A stretch of 64,000 bases of DNA from Podocnemis expansa (Eukaryota > Chordata > Testudines > Podocnemididae): positions 4,579,858 to 4,643,857 of the forward strand of contig ML681964.1 in the NCBI GenBank assembly GCA_007922195.1, in the 5' to 3' direction. Made by a program: the position numbers and the translations under genes. Shown in pieces: positions 23,209 through 34,449 of this stretch. A model generated the notes under the pieces. It was not told the DNA's origin. It ran no database searches and was given only the letters and a program-made list of their open reading frames with translations. How positions within the stretch are numbered: position 1 is the first letter of the stretch; each line of letters opens with the position of its first letter.

Positions 23209-23286
23209 ATCATAATCATAGAATTGGAAGGGATCCCACGAGGTCATCTAGTCCAACTACCTGCCAAAAAAGCAGGACCACTCCCA

Positions 23287-26268
23287 CTAGATTATCCCAG
23301 CCAGGGTTTTGTCCAGCTGGGCCTTGAACATCTCCAAAGACGGACATTCCACCATCTCCCTAGGTAACCTGTTCCAGTGCTTCACCACTCTCCTAGTAAG
23401 AAAGTTTTTCCTAATATCCAGTCTGGACCTCCCCAACTGTAACTTGAAACCATGGCTCCTCGTTCTGTCCTCTGTTACTACTGAGAACAGTTGAGCTCCA
23501 TCTTCCTTGGAGCATCCCTTCAGGTAGTTGAAGGTTGCTGTCAGATCCCCCCTCAGTCTTCTCTTCTGCAGGCTAAATAAGCCTAGTTCCTTCAGTCTTT
23601 CTTCACAGGGCTTGTGCTCCAGCCCCTTGATCATTTTGGTTGCCCTCTGCTGGACTCTCTCTAATTTGTCCATGCCCTTTTCGTAGTGGTGAGCCCAAAA
23701 CTGGACACAGTATTCCAGATGTGGCCTCACCAGTGCAGAATAGAGAGGAATGATCACATCCCTCAGTCTGCTGGCGACACTTCTTCTGATGCAGCCCAGT
23801 ATGCCATTGGCCTTTTTGGCAGCAAGAGCACACTGCTGACTCGTATCCAGCTTCCCATCCACGATGACTCCCAGGTCCTTTCCTCCAGTGCTGCTATTTA
23901 GCTGATCGCTCCCCAGCCTGTAGCAGTACATGGGGTTTTTTCATCCCAAATGCAGGATTTTGCACTTGTCCTTGTTGAACCTCATGAGATTTCTATTGGC
24001 CCACTGTTCCAATTTGTCTAGGTCTCCCTGAATCCTGTCCCTGCCCTCCAGGGTGTCTGCCGTTCCCCCTAGTTTGGTATCATCCGCAAACTTACTGATT
24101 GTGCAATCTATCCCATCATCCAGATTGTTAATGAAGATGTTGAACAGAATGGGCCCCAGGACTGACCCCTGGGGCGCACCACTTGTTACTGGTTGCCAAC
24201 TAGACATTGAGCCATTGATTCCTACACGCTCAAACTGTTGATCTAGCCAGTTTTCTATCCACCTTACAGTCCATGCATCCAACCCATACTTCTTTAATTT
24301 GCCAATGAGGATGCTGTGGGAAACTGTATCAAAAGCCCCACTAAAGTCAAGGTATATCACATCAGTGGCTCTTCCTGCATCCACAAATCCAGTCATCTCA
24401 TCATAGAAGGCGATGAGGTTGGTCAGGCATGATTTACCCTTGGTGAATCCGTGAGGACTGTTCCTGATCACTCTATTTTCCTCCAAGTGTTTCAGGATGG
24501 ATTCTTTGAGAAGCTGCTCCATGATTTTTTTCCAGGGATTGAGGTGAGGCTGACAGCTCTGTAATTCCCTGGATCCTCCTTTTTCCCTTTCTTGAAGATG
24601 AGCACTATATTTGCTTTTTTCCAGTTCTCTGGCACCTCCCCCGTTCGCCATGAGTTTTCAGAGATAATGGCCATCGGTACTGCTATCTCATCAGCCAGCT
24701 CCCTCAGCACCCTCGGATGCAGTTCATCCATCCCCATGAAGTTGTGCACATCTAGCTTCTTTAAGTAGTCCCTAACCTGACCTTCTGTCACCACGGGCCT
24801 CTCATCTTCTTCTCTCCAATCTACCATGCCTAGTGTAGTGGGCTGGGAGCTGACCCTGCCTGTGAAAACTGAAGTAAAAAAAGCATTGAATACTTCAGCT
24901 TTTTCCTCATCCTCTGTCATGAGGATACCTGCCCCATTCAGTAAGGGACCTACACCATCCCTGATCCTCTTCTTGTTATTGATATACTTGTAGAACCCCT
25001 TCCTGTTATCCTTCACATTCCTTGCTAGCTGCAACTCCATTTGTCCTTTGGCCTTTCTGATTTTATCCCTGCAGTCCTGAGCAATGTCTTTATATGCCTC
25101 CTTAGTCATCTGTCCTAGCTTCCACTTCCCGTAAGCTTCCTTTTTTATGCTTTAGCTCAGTGCAGAGCTCTCTGTTAAGCCACTCTGGGCGCCTTCCACA
25201 TTTGCTGTACTTTCTGTTTATTGGAATGGTATCTTTCTGTGCCCTTAGCAGGGTTTCTTTAAAATGTAGCCAACTATCTTGAACACATTTCCCCTACAGA
25301 TCAGCCTCCCAAGGGATCCTGCCCATTAGTTCCCTGAGGAAGCCAAAATCTGCTTTTCTGAAGTCCAGGGTCTGCGTTTTGCTTCTTTCCTTTAATCAGC
25401 ATCTTGAACTCAATTATCTCATAGTCACTGCTACCCAGGTTGCCATTCACTTCTACTTCCCTGATCAATTCCTCTCTATTTGTGAGCAGCAGGTTGAGAG
25501 GTGCAAGGCCCCTAGTTGGTTCCTCCAGCATTTGTACCAGGAAGTTGTCCTCAACACTCTCCAAAAACTCCCTGGCTTGCCTGTGCACTGCTGTATTAGC
25601 CTCCCAGCACATGTCAGGGTAATTGAAGTCCCCCATGAGAACCAGGGCCTGTGATCTGGAAACTTCTGGCAGTTGTCCATAGAATGCCTCATCCACCACC
25701 TCCTTCTGATCTGGTGGTCTATAGCAGACACCAACCACGACATCCCCCTTGTTGCTCTCCCCTCTAAACTTAACCCACAGTCTTTGAACTGGCTTGTTTC
25801 CACTTTCATAATGAAACTCTGAGCAGTCATAGAGCTCTTTTACATATAGTGCTTCTCCTCCCCCTTTCCTTCCTTGCCTGTCCTTCCTGAACAGTTTATA
25901 CCCATCCATTGCAGAGCTCCAGTCATGCAAACTATCCCACCACATCTGTTATCCCAATCATGTCATAGTTCTTTGTCTGCGCCAGTACAACCAATTCTTC
26001 CTGTTTGTTTCCAAGGCGCCTCACATTTGTATATAGGCACCTAAAATACCAGGCCAATTGCCCTACTTTCCCATTTTGATTTCTATCTACCTCCCTGCAT
26101 TTTCTCTTGGTGTTTACCTCCCCCACTTGCCTCAGGTATTAGGGCTTCATTAGAGCACCTAAGATGATTATTTGATTCCCCCTGCATGTTCCAACTACCC
26201 TCTCTTCTATCCCTGGAGTTACAGCCCCAGCACCCCCGAAGTTCCATCCCTTCCCCCTGGTCTCCCAC
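23287..26268 (-). pseudogene. CR1 ORF2: endonuclease and reverse transcriptase (broken)
   Basis: Read from 26268 downward, an N-terminal segment leads into an APE-type endonuclease (LYTNVRRLGNKQEEL, GKDRQGRKGGGEALYVKEL-like block, CYRPPDQK, GDFNYPDMCWE). The reverse transcriptase follows, with [37 protein letters not shown] and FADDTKLGG (the catalytic FADD box is intact). The C-terminal part has [26 protein letters not shown] and [11 protein letters not shown]. The frame ends in a stop just before 23287. It is split into at least four frames, with a break between about 25110 and 25300 and another near 23935. The endonuclease's usual ITE-T/S-WW motif is altered to ITDVVG near 25940. These motifs place it firmly in CR1. 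Confidence 0.92.
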
Positions 26269-26311
26269 TTTGTCACTTCCTGTGGGCTTTGGTCTCCTTC
26301 CCCCCTCAGAC

Positions 26312-27436
26312 CTAGTTTAAAGTCCTCCTCACTAGGTCAGCCAGTCGATGTCCGAATATGCTCTTCCCCTTCCTTGAAAGATGGAGTCCATCTATGCCTA
26401 GCAGTCCTTCTTCCTGAAACAGCAACCCATAGAAAGGGAAGCCAAATCCCTCCTGACGACACCATCTTTGCAGCCAGGTGTTCATCTCCAGGATGCATCT
26501 GTCTCAGCTCAGGCCCCTATCTTTGACCAGAAGAATCGAGCAGAACACCACCTGTGCTCCAAACTCCTTCACCCATGCTCCCAGAGCCCTGAAGTCACCT
26601 TTGATCTGCTGAGGATCATCTCTCGCAGTATCATTGGTTCCCGCATGGATGAGAAGCATGGAGTAGTAGTCAGAGGGGTGGATGATTCTCGCCAGTCCCT
26701 CTGTCACATCTTGGATGCGGGCACCTGGCAGGCAGCATACCTCTCGAGACCTTGTCAGGGCAACAGATGGGTGCCTCCGTCCCCCTCAGAAGTGAGTCCC
26801 CAACCACCACAACTCTACGTTTCCTCCTAGGTGTGGTGGCTGTGATCCTCCCAGCATTGGGGGTGCATGGCCTCTCCTCTTCCACCTCATTCAACGTCTC
26901 TAGTACCACATAACAATTCTTTGCCACAACGGAGGGTGGGTTGTGAGCAGGGGTGGAGCACTGTCTGCTGCCAGAGGTAACCAGCTGCCAGTGTGCTCCC
27001 CATCCATCCCCAGTGTTGTGGCAGTAGTCTCTGGCACCTGGATAGTGCCCTCCTTCTTGCACCTCTCCTCATGGATGCTGTCAAGGAACTTCTCCAGGGT
27101 GTGGATATTCCTGAGCTGAGACACTTCCTCCTGTAACTCTCCCACCTGCCTCCTGAGAGATTCCACCAGCAGGCACCTGTCACATTGATTCATCTCCCCA
27201 GCCTGATTGTCAGTGACAGGGATCTGCAGGCTGCAGTCCTTGCAAGTCCACACCAGGATCTGGGTAGAGATATCTATGGTCAGGATGTCTGTCTGACTAC
27301 AGGCACAAGTAGAGAAGACAGAAGGGGTGTTGGCAGTAGTGCGGCTCCTCTTCACCATCACGGCCTCACAAACTCCTTCCCAACCTCCCCTGTTTGCTGT
27401 GCCCTGTTCGCAAGCTCCCTCTGGTCGCTCAGCCAC
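26312..27436 (-). pseudogene. CR1 ORF1: PHD-like zinc finger, coiled coil and SGNH esterase (broken)
   Basis: The ATG at 27436 opens an ORF1 with a Cys-rich PHD-like region (CACSQTD...WTCKDC...CDRCLL, about residues 43-90). A short heptad-like segment follows (SLRRQVGELQEEVSQLRN), then a linker. Next is an SGNH-type esterase region with the GDS box (VVVVGDSLLRGTEAP, about 26790) and the HxGTND box (LLIHAGTNDTARDD, about 26660). The stop lies near 26312, just upstream of ORF2. Esterase and PHD domains are established features of CR1-family ORF1, thought to act in RNA or membrane association. Frameshifts near 26700-26900 separate the domains. Confidence 0.85.
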
Positions 27437-28300
27437 TGGCTTTTAAAGCCGCCTCTGTCTAGGTCAGCCTTTGCCCCTCGTTAAACACACAGGGGAAGGG
27501 TGATCACAAGGCTGATTGAGGCTGGTGCTCAAAGGTGATCAGGGAACAATGGTGCAAACAGCCCCCACCCACAGTAAGAAACAACTACCAGAAGTCAGCT
27601 GTAGGGAAAAAGTCACAAACACACAGTTAGCAAACCCTCACCCAAGCTTCGCTCTGTCCCTTGCTGCTTCAGCTAGGGGATCGCCTTCACTTCCTTCTCG
27701 GGGCTTCACAAACTCGTTCCCTCTAAAACTCCCCTGTTTGCTGTCCCCTGTTCGCAGCTGTCCGCTGATCCATACCCCTGGCCAGCTTTTCAAGCCGCTG
27801 CTGGCTGGGAGCTGGCAGCCTAGGCGCAGCTGCCTGATTCACACCTGGGGTACTGCCCTAGTAGTTCTGGGCAGCCCGCGGTGCTTCCAGCCACGCGCCC
27901 CACTCCCCCACATGGCCAGCTGGGGAGGAGCTGGAGCCTACTGCAGTCTGTGAGTGGGTGGCAAGCAGAGCCCTTCAGGGCCGTATCTTGAGGGTCAGGG
28001 TTGCAGGGAACCCTCTCCTTTCCCTCTTCCAGCCTCTCGCAAGAGGCTCGGAGCCAGAGATGGTCCTGCGGCTTTTTACGAGTGGCACAGGCAGGTTCTG
28101 AGTGGCAGACACTCCGAGAGGATTTTGCTCCTGCGGCTTCTCACAGCTGCAAATCTCCTTCTTCCAGCCTCTCACAAGAGGCTTGGAGTGGAGGATGGTC
28201 CCTGCAAGTGGCAAGAGCAGTCTTGGAGGAGATGCTGTGGCATAGATCATCTCTGGCTCTGAGCCTGTTGCAAGAGGCTGGAAGAGGGAGAGGGTTTCTG
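27340..28300 (-). repeat. Internal direct repeats in the CR1 5' region
   Basis: A block from 'CCTCACAAACTCCTTCCCAA' through CCCCTGTTTGCTG and CCCTGTTCGCA to CAGC (about 27363-27450) recurs at about 27705-27800, roughly 340 bp apart. Separately, 'CTTCCAGCCTCTCGCAAGAG' followed by GCTCGGAG occurs at about 28027 and again at about 28161 (134 bp apart), with a third partial inverted-looking copy near 28262. Such repeated units upstream of ORF1 may be promoter monomers. That role is inference. Confidence 0.6.
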
Positions 28301-28440
28301 TGGTTTTTTGCGTGTGCAATAATCATTTCTGAGCGGCACTCGGGGACTGCTCCTGCTACTTGTAAGAAGTGGCATGGACCCTCTTTCGTTTTTTCTTTCC
28401 TTCTTTTTTGTCTTCCTTTTTTCTTTCTCTCCTTTTTTTA

Positions 28441-28692
28441 AAAAAAAAAAAAATTAAGAAAATTATTTTAATTTAAAAGCTTTCTAAAAATTAAAGTTCA
28501 ACTAAAATTGATAAAAATTCAATTAAACTCATTCATTAAATCTATTTAAAATAATTTCAAATTCAATTTTTAGTTTAATTTTAATTAAATAAACTGTATC
28601 CTACTGTATGAAGAGGTTTCAATAATGCAGCCCTCAAGACAATATCCTAGTCCTCATGCAGCCCTCGTGGTGATTTGCGTTTGAGATCCCTG
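28441..28692. mobile_element. hAT element, right part (split by CR1)
   Basis: An AT-rich interior leads into 'GAAGAGGTTTCAATAATGCA', then GCCCTC and 'TAGTCCTCATGCAGCCCTCG', aligning with the right half of the 5709-5876 copy. It ends TTTGAGATCCCTG, followed by the target duplication GTATAGAA (28693-28700), identical to that at 23114-23121. Confidence 0.88.
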
Positions 28693-28699
28693 GTATAGA

Positions 28700-31600
28700 A
28701 CTACAGATCTGACAGTTGCTTTACAAGCCTAGAACTCCTGACTTGTTTTTCTGAGTGGAGTTCCCTGCCCCTGCTCCCCATGCCTAGGGACAAGTCACAG
28801 TTTCTCTTTCTCATCAGTATAATGGGAATAATGTACCTGTTGTATATGAAACTAATCCTTGTACATAATGTTAGCCATGGAAGAAGTAGGTTTTTATTTA
28901 TAATAAAGTGTGGTAATGTCTATCACTGTATACACACAAAATGATTATAAGTTTTTCATTAATGATAGAAATTTTTGAATAGCCAAAATAAGGAAAATGT
29001 GTATGTTTGATTTAATGATATTTACTGTGGTTATTTTGACATATCATCTTAACAGTTAATGGTTATAAAACTTTTTGAATCTGAGCATCTACTGTCTGAC
29101 AACCCCAGATTTTCCACGATGGTGAGCATCTTAAATTGCTAAACGTAAGCGTTGATATCTGTCAATATTGTAGGAAAAAATGAATTCTCACAAGCCTAAT
29201 TAAGGTTTATAAAGCCCTTGAAGATGAAAAAAGTTATATATTGGGGCGGGGGGAGAGAGGAATGGGATGCGAATTCATGGCCTGTTTGCACTAATGCTAA
29301 CTTTATCAGTGCAGAACTGTGTACCATGGTTAGGAAAAATCTGTTTTATAGTGTTTGTTTATACTGATAACTAAAAATAATTCTGTAATTGTGTTGTCCC
29401 ATCCACCCTACAAACAACAACAAACAGGTGTAACATGGATGCCTTCGCTTAGCAGCAGATGCACATTTGGTGTTTTAGATAAAGTGAGCTTCTGCAATAT
29501 TGCTGGTAAAGTCTCTTCTACTGTCACACTGGTAAAATACAAATAACTTTAAAAACACTGTTGGAAATTATTTAATGTGAAGATTCTTTATTAACCCTTA
29601 GTTAGATTTAAGGTGCCATTTAGCTGAGATGATATAACACCTGTGTAGCTACGCTTTGGACTTCTTATTGCTGTATATATGAAAAGACTGATATCACACA
29701 CCTGACTTTGGTGAAAGGAGGAATATCAAGTTTTAGTAAAACCATGGCTTATTAGGCCATTTAGATCTTTAACAAAATAAGAAAACAAAACTAATGCTTG
29801 TGTGTCAGAACAAATGCACAGATATTTTTGTTTTGAATAACTAAAATATCTTGTTAAAAATTTAACTTATTTTAGCCACCCCAGTGTTTCCAGTGGGTGA
29901 ATAGGTGATTCCTTAGCCTGATAGTGCCCTGTATTGTCTCCAGGCTAATGGTTCTGAAGTGGGAGCACAGGATTTAGGAGTGTTGGCCTGATCAGGTAGA
30001 TGCAGGTATGATGAAAACCTGCCTAGATTTTGACATGTGCATAAGCCGTTTTGGGATGTAGTGATGTTGCTACCTCTGACAACCTGTAGTTGTAATTTTT
30101 GATTTGCAAGTTTTTTTTCCTCATCTTTCATTTATATTCATCTTTTTTTCTAAAAATCCTGATACATACCGGTTATGCAGAGTATGCCTACCATACTTCA
30201 TTTTTACACCATTTACAATAATCATAGGAGGTGTTGATTTACAACTCTGAATGCCAGAGTCCTTTTCAGCAGTACAAACATGATCTTCCCCACACTGCTA
30301 TATTAAATGTGTCAGCCCTTTAATGGGAGGCTCACTTCTTGTATCGAGTTCAGTCTTGGTCTTTTAATTTATGAGTATAAATGGTGGTAGGTTCTCTTTA
30401 GGAATTAGACCATAACCCCCACAGGCCAACAAACAGCTTTGATAGTAATTGTTCTTGGTCATTATTAATCAAAACCAGACTTGGAATGGTGCTGTGGGGC
30501 AGAAGAGTTTTTTTTATCCAGGAGTCCCTGATCCACCCAGTCCCTCTTACTGAGGAAAGCGACTCCCTTTTAAACCAATTAGCTTTAAGAAGAAAGCTTT
30601 TCTTGGAGAACTAAAGATCATGTGTATTTTGTGTCCTTAGCATATTTCCCTTCAAACTCCTTAATTCCTGACCATGGTAATTTATTTCGTACTTATAAAA
30701 AAGTCATAAGTGGTCCAAAATTCCATTTTTGAAATTTAGATGTTTTGTTCATATCTGTAATGTAAAACCCTGGAGCAGGATGAGTTCTGTGATTAAATTT
30801 GGCAACTTTAAAATGTTTCATCAGCATGTTCTGGAATAAATTGAGGTTGAACCATTTCCATAAAAGTACAGTTACAAAAATATTAACAAAGGCTTGTCTT
30901 GTGGTGGCCTTTGAAAGCAGGAATTTAGGCCAGAAGAAATGGGGAAGATTGGAGAATTATCATGATGAAAAGTAGCTAAACTTTTGTAATAAACCACAGT
31001 TATTGTCAGTGTTCAGTGCAGTTGATTATGAAATTCTTCATAATGAAAGGAAAGCAGTTTTGTCAGCTTCATCAGCTGATTATATAACAAATTCATTACC
31101 AGCAAGGAGTTTGTTTGAAGCCTTATTAAAGGGAGGAAATGATTTACGTCAAAGTTGTTCTGAGAATAGATGAAAAGAAACACTGCCAGAATATTGTGCT
31201 GTTAAATTGAGTCACTGGACGTGGTTAATTTACTAATACTCTGTTTAAATGCCACCTGGTAGATTGCCATAGCGGACCACAGAGGAACCTGATGGTGGGC
31301 AATGAAGGCTAGTTTTCACTTACAAAAGGGGAATGAATAGCTGATGGGCAGTGAGTTGTCTGGTTATAACTCCTCACAGGTGGAATATGTAAGCATGCCT
31401 ATTGTCACTGAGACAAGGTAGGTGAGGTCATTTAAAAAAAAAAAAGTGCACAAACTTTTTTTTAGTGGAAAGGAAGAAGTTTTGAGCTTCAGGTATGGAT
31501 ACATTGATTATATTCCCCAGACTTGAAGAAGAGCTCTGTGGAGCACAAGATCTAGCAGTTTCTCCCCTGTAAGAGAGAGAACTTTCCCTGCCTGATGTAT

Positions 31601-31820
31601 GTCCTATCCTGGGACCAGCATGGCTACGTTAACCTTGTAAATATCTGCCACTGAGAAGTTAAGTCTTTTAATCTAAATACCAAAGCACCTGATTCTGCAG
31701 TGTTTGTTTTAAGTAAAGCATCCATTGAAGCCAATGAGAATTCTAGTCCGAGGATTACAGCGTTGGACATTTAACTGTGTGTGAGCTGTATGTTTTTATA
31801 AAGATTACATCATTCTTCTC
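28700..31820. other. AT-rich intron-like DNA, nothing recognised
   Basis: I see no exon with paired splice sites, no RNA gene and no transposon termini. Small frames at 29355 and 29913 have no recognisable domain. Confidence 0.5.
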
Positions 31821-31827
31821 TAAAACA

Positions 31828-32043
31828 AGCAAGGAGTCCTGTGACACTTTTTTAAAGACTAAACAGTTTATTTGTCACATGAGCATTTGTGGGAGAAAAT
31901 CCTACTTCCTCTGATGCTTTGAAGTTTTTTTTTTTCCTCATGAAAGCTTGTGTGATTAAATAAATTTGTTAGTTTTAAAAAGTGCCACAGGATTCCTTGG
32001 TTGTGTTGCTGAACTAGACTAACATGGCTACCCTGGAACTTAA
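31828..32043. mobile_element. PLE inverted repeat, short
   Basis: The left arm ('AACAAGCAAGGAGTCCTGTG' ... 'TGGGAGAAAATCCTACTTCC' ... GATGCTTTG) faces a right arm ('CATGAAAGCTTGTGTGATTA' ... 'AGTGCCACAGGATTCCTTGG' ... 'CTAGACTAACATGGCTACC'), which is its reverse complement. The flanks CATTCTTCTCTAAA (left) and CATTCTTTTCTGTAAA (right, after GGAACTTAA) suggest a target duplication of about 14 bp. Confidence 0.75.
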
Positions 32044-32304
32044 CATTCTTTTCTGTAAATGAGTTAAAGCGGTGGTCAGTAATGTTTTAACGAATGGACT
32101 CTTTTATAATAGTGTATCTACTAGCAAAGGACTTAACATTTTAACCATCTGCTCCCCTTCCTTTTTCCTCACACTATAAACATTTTACTTCTCAATGTCG
32201 TGACCCTTTGAAATTTCTATTGCTGTGTGATATTCAAATAAAACCATACAAGAAAATGTGCAAATGTTCCTGTTTTGACATAACATAAAATCCTCTCCAG
32301 AGGA

Positions 32305-33056
32305 AAACAAGCAAGGAGTCCTGTGGCACTTAAAGAAGAACAAATTTATTTGTTGCATGAGCTTTTGTGGGAGAAAATCCCACTTCATCAGATGCTTTGG
32401 AGATGAGGGAACTTGCAGAATGGGAGGAAATAAATGCAGGGAAGTATAAGTCATGGGATCAGGTCACCCTGTGATGGCAAATCAAAGCAGTTGTTAAGAT
32501 TCAAACACTGGGGAGGTAGATGACGTCAATCACCTGTTGTAATGAGAAAAATAATCTAAAGTTTTTATTTAGTCCTGAAGAGAGGGAGTCAAATTTGCAA
32601 ATGAATTTCAATTCCAATTCTGTTGTTTCTCTTTGAAGCAGGCAGAGCCAGCAGATGGTGTGAGCGGCCAGCAGAAGGCATGAGCAAAGGCCTCAAAAAG
32701 AAACGGTAGAATAGGAATTCATTTGCAAATTTGACTCAGTCTCTTCAGGACTAAATAAGGACTCTGGATTGTTTTCATATTATGACAGGTGATTTGACCT
32801 CATCTTCCTCTATATGCTGCTCCCCATTTTATGAATCTTAACAAGTGCTTTGACTTGTTGTCACAGGATGACGTGATCCCATGACTTACACTTCCCTGCA
32901 TTTATTTCCTCTCATTCTGTAAGTTCCCTCATCTTCAAAGCATCTGACAAAGTTGGGTTTTCTCTCACGAAAGCTCATGCAATAAATACATATTAGTCTT
33001 TAAGTGCTGCAGGACTCCTTGTTAGTTTTCCTGAACTGGACTAACACAGCTACCTC
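32305..33056. mobile_element. PLE palindrome, about 350-bp arms
   Basis: The left arm runs from 'CAAGCAAGGAGTCCTGTGGC' to 'TGTTTCTCTTTGAAG' (about 32638). A spacer of about 50 bp follows. The right arm runs from about 32690 and is the reverse complement of the left, ending 'CTGGACTAACACAGCTACC'. Each arm holds a hairpin of GTGGGA-loop-TCCCAC type next to TCATCAG, which is a hammerhead-like core. Inner parts of both arms encode the PLE C-terminus in outward orientation, with FICKFDS and GLNK motifs, corresponding to the region after the GIY-YIG endonuclease. The small minus-strand frame at 32185-32454 is not a gene. Confidence 0.8.
32355..32395 (-). ncRNA. Degenerate hammerhead-ribozyme-like motif in the PLE arm
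   Basis: On the minus strand CTGATGA is followed by one extra A, a 6-bp stem (GTGGGA/TCCCAC) with a 5-nt loop, then AAAA (canonical GAAA) and a GC-TCAT-GC mini-stem. The right arm (32943-32982, + strand) keeps GAAA but has CTGACAA. Hammerhead motifs are known in PLE terminal repeats. This copy lacks the U before the cleavage site and has an inserted base, so it is probably inactive. Confidence 0.5.
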
Positions 33057-33059
33057 TTT

Positions 33060-33830
33060 GGAACACTCTAGAGGGTTACTCTGTAACACTAGCCTCTGAT
33101 GAACTGTTTTATCATGTCACAATTCACTTACTATATTTTCTCATTTATGTAACTTAACAAAATTTCAAAGAAAATGTTAAGTTAATACTTTCTGTATTGC
33201 TGGAGCCCTGCAAATTTGTGGATATCAGCTTTATGTCTGTAGACTGTGTTTGAAGATCATGTATAGATGAGATTGAAAGTTTATATCCAGAGCCCAGCAC
33301 GTCCACAAGTATCCACTTTGTATGCATAGACCATGTTTGTGGATAGCAGATTGACTGTGATTACAAATTTTGTGTCTATGCGGGGCACCATATATTTCTT
33401 CTCCATTTCTTGCTCAGGGCTTATTCAGTGCAGGAAAGTTCATGACTCATTAATTGTATTTGTATTATGTTTTGTATCAGTGTACAAGGTCAATTTCATT
33501 CTTCTAGTGTGTTGGCAAATATACTTCTATATACTTTTTTTGGTGTATTCTCTTTTCTTATTCATTTTATTTGACAACTGTATCAGTGAGTATGGACCTC
33601 ATGTCAGGTGACTTTAGCAGGGGGTATTTAACAGTAGGTGAGGGGTAGTTGTAGTGGTGTACTAGTTGTTTCTTCCCCTCTGGGCTAGTGGAAAGCTATA
33701 TTACCTCATTGTCTAGCAGCCTGTTGATGCATGGTGTTAGCCAATAGGCAGGTTAGGGGACCCCTGTCCTCAAGCAGGGTGGAGCACCTAAGCAGTCTAT
33801 CATCCATTGCTCTTGGGTGGGGCGAGTAAG
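33060..33830. other. Unassigned DNA
   Basis: I see no gene or element boundary between the PLE palindrome and the Tigger-like element. The 92-codon frame at 33333 is hydrophobic through T-richness and is not supported. Confidence 0.45.
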
Positions 33831-33836
33831 CAAATA

Positions 33837-34441
33837 CAGTGGGGACTTGTTAACGCGCAGGTGTCGGGGGACAAGCCCTGGTGCCCGTGCATTAAGCGGA
33901 CCGCGTGGAAACAGGACCAGTGCTCCCCCAAGTTCTGCACATGCGCATGCAGCAGAAACCACTCGCCCCTGCACAAGTCTGTACTGGCAGCACAGAGCTG
34001 GCACCAAGGGACCCTAGCCAAGCAGCAGGGATCTATTGCACTTAATGAACTAAAGCCTATACTGTACTGTACTATACTGAAATATCTATTACACGTAATG
34101 AATTAAAGCCTACGCTAAAATATTGTATCTTCGATATTGCATGTAATGAACTAAGCCTAAACTAAACAGTCTTTTATGGTTAATCACACTGATCAAAAAT
34201 ACTGAATGTTCTGTGACAAGGAGATCAAGTATGCCATGTTTTTCCACAATACTCATGAAAAGAAAAAGGCAGCGCTACTAAGGCTTGCTCCATGTGTTTC
34301 CTGTCCCGGCCAGCTTCTGGTTGCAGGCAGCGCACATTACTGAGTCCTACGCGTTAACTTGCTGGCTTCAGGGGACATGACCGGAGTGTGCGTTAACCGG
34401 ATCTGCATGCTAACCGGTTGCGTGTTAAGGGGTCCCTACTG
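33837..34441. mobile_element. pogo/Tigger-like nonautonomous element, 605 bp
   Basis: The left end CAGTGGGGACTTGTTAACGC and the right end, read on the other strand, CAGTAGGGACCCCTTAACAC form a terminal inverted repeat of about 23 bp that continues into CGCA on both sides. CAG...CTG termini flanked by TA (33835-33836 and 34442-34443) are the hallmark of pogo/Tigger elements of the Tc1/mariner superfamily. Internal 'TGAACTAAAGCCTA' repeats occur at 34048, 34098 and 34148. No transposase frame remains. Confidence 0.8.
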
Positions 34442-34449
34442 TAGTCTGT

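Larger units (their letters stand above)
23210..28438 (-). mobile_element. CR1 LINE, nearly full length
   Basis: On the minus strand the order is: 5' region with internal repeats (28438-27440), ORF1, ORF2, a short 3' UTR, and a 3' end of '..CCAATTCTATGATTATGA' type, which corresponds to the (ATTCTATG)n terminus of CR1. At about 5.2 kb this is unusually complete, since most CR1 copies are strongly 5'-truncated. Both ORFs carry frameshifts and stops, so it is no longer autonomous. It lies entirely inside a hAT element. The exact 5' boundary is uncertain; I set it at the switch to AT-rich hAT interior near 28440. Confidence 0.9.
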
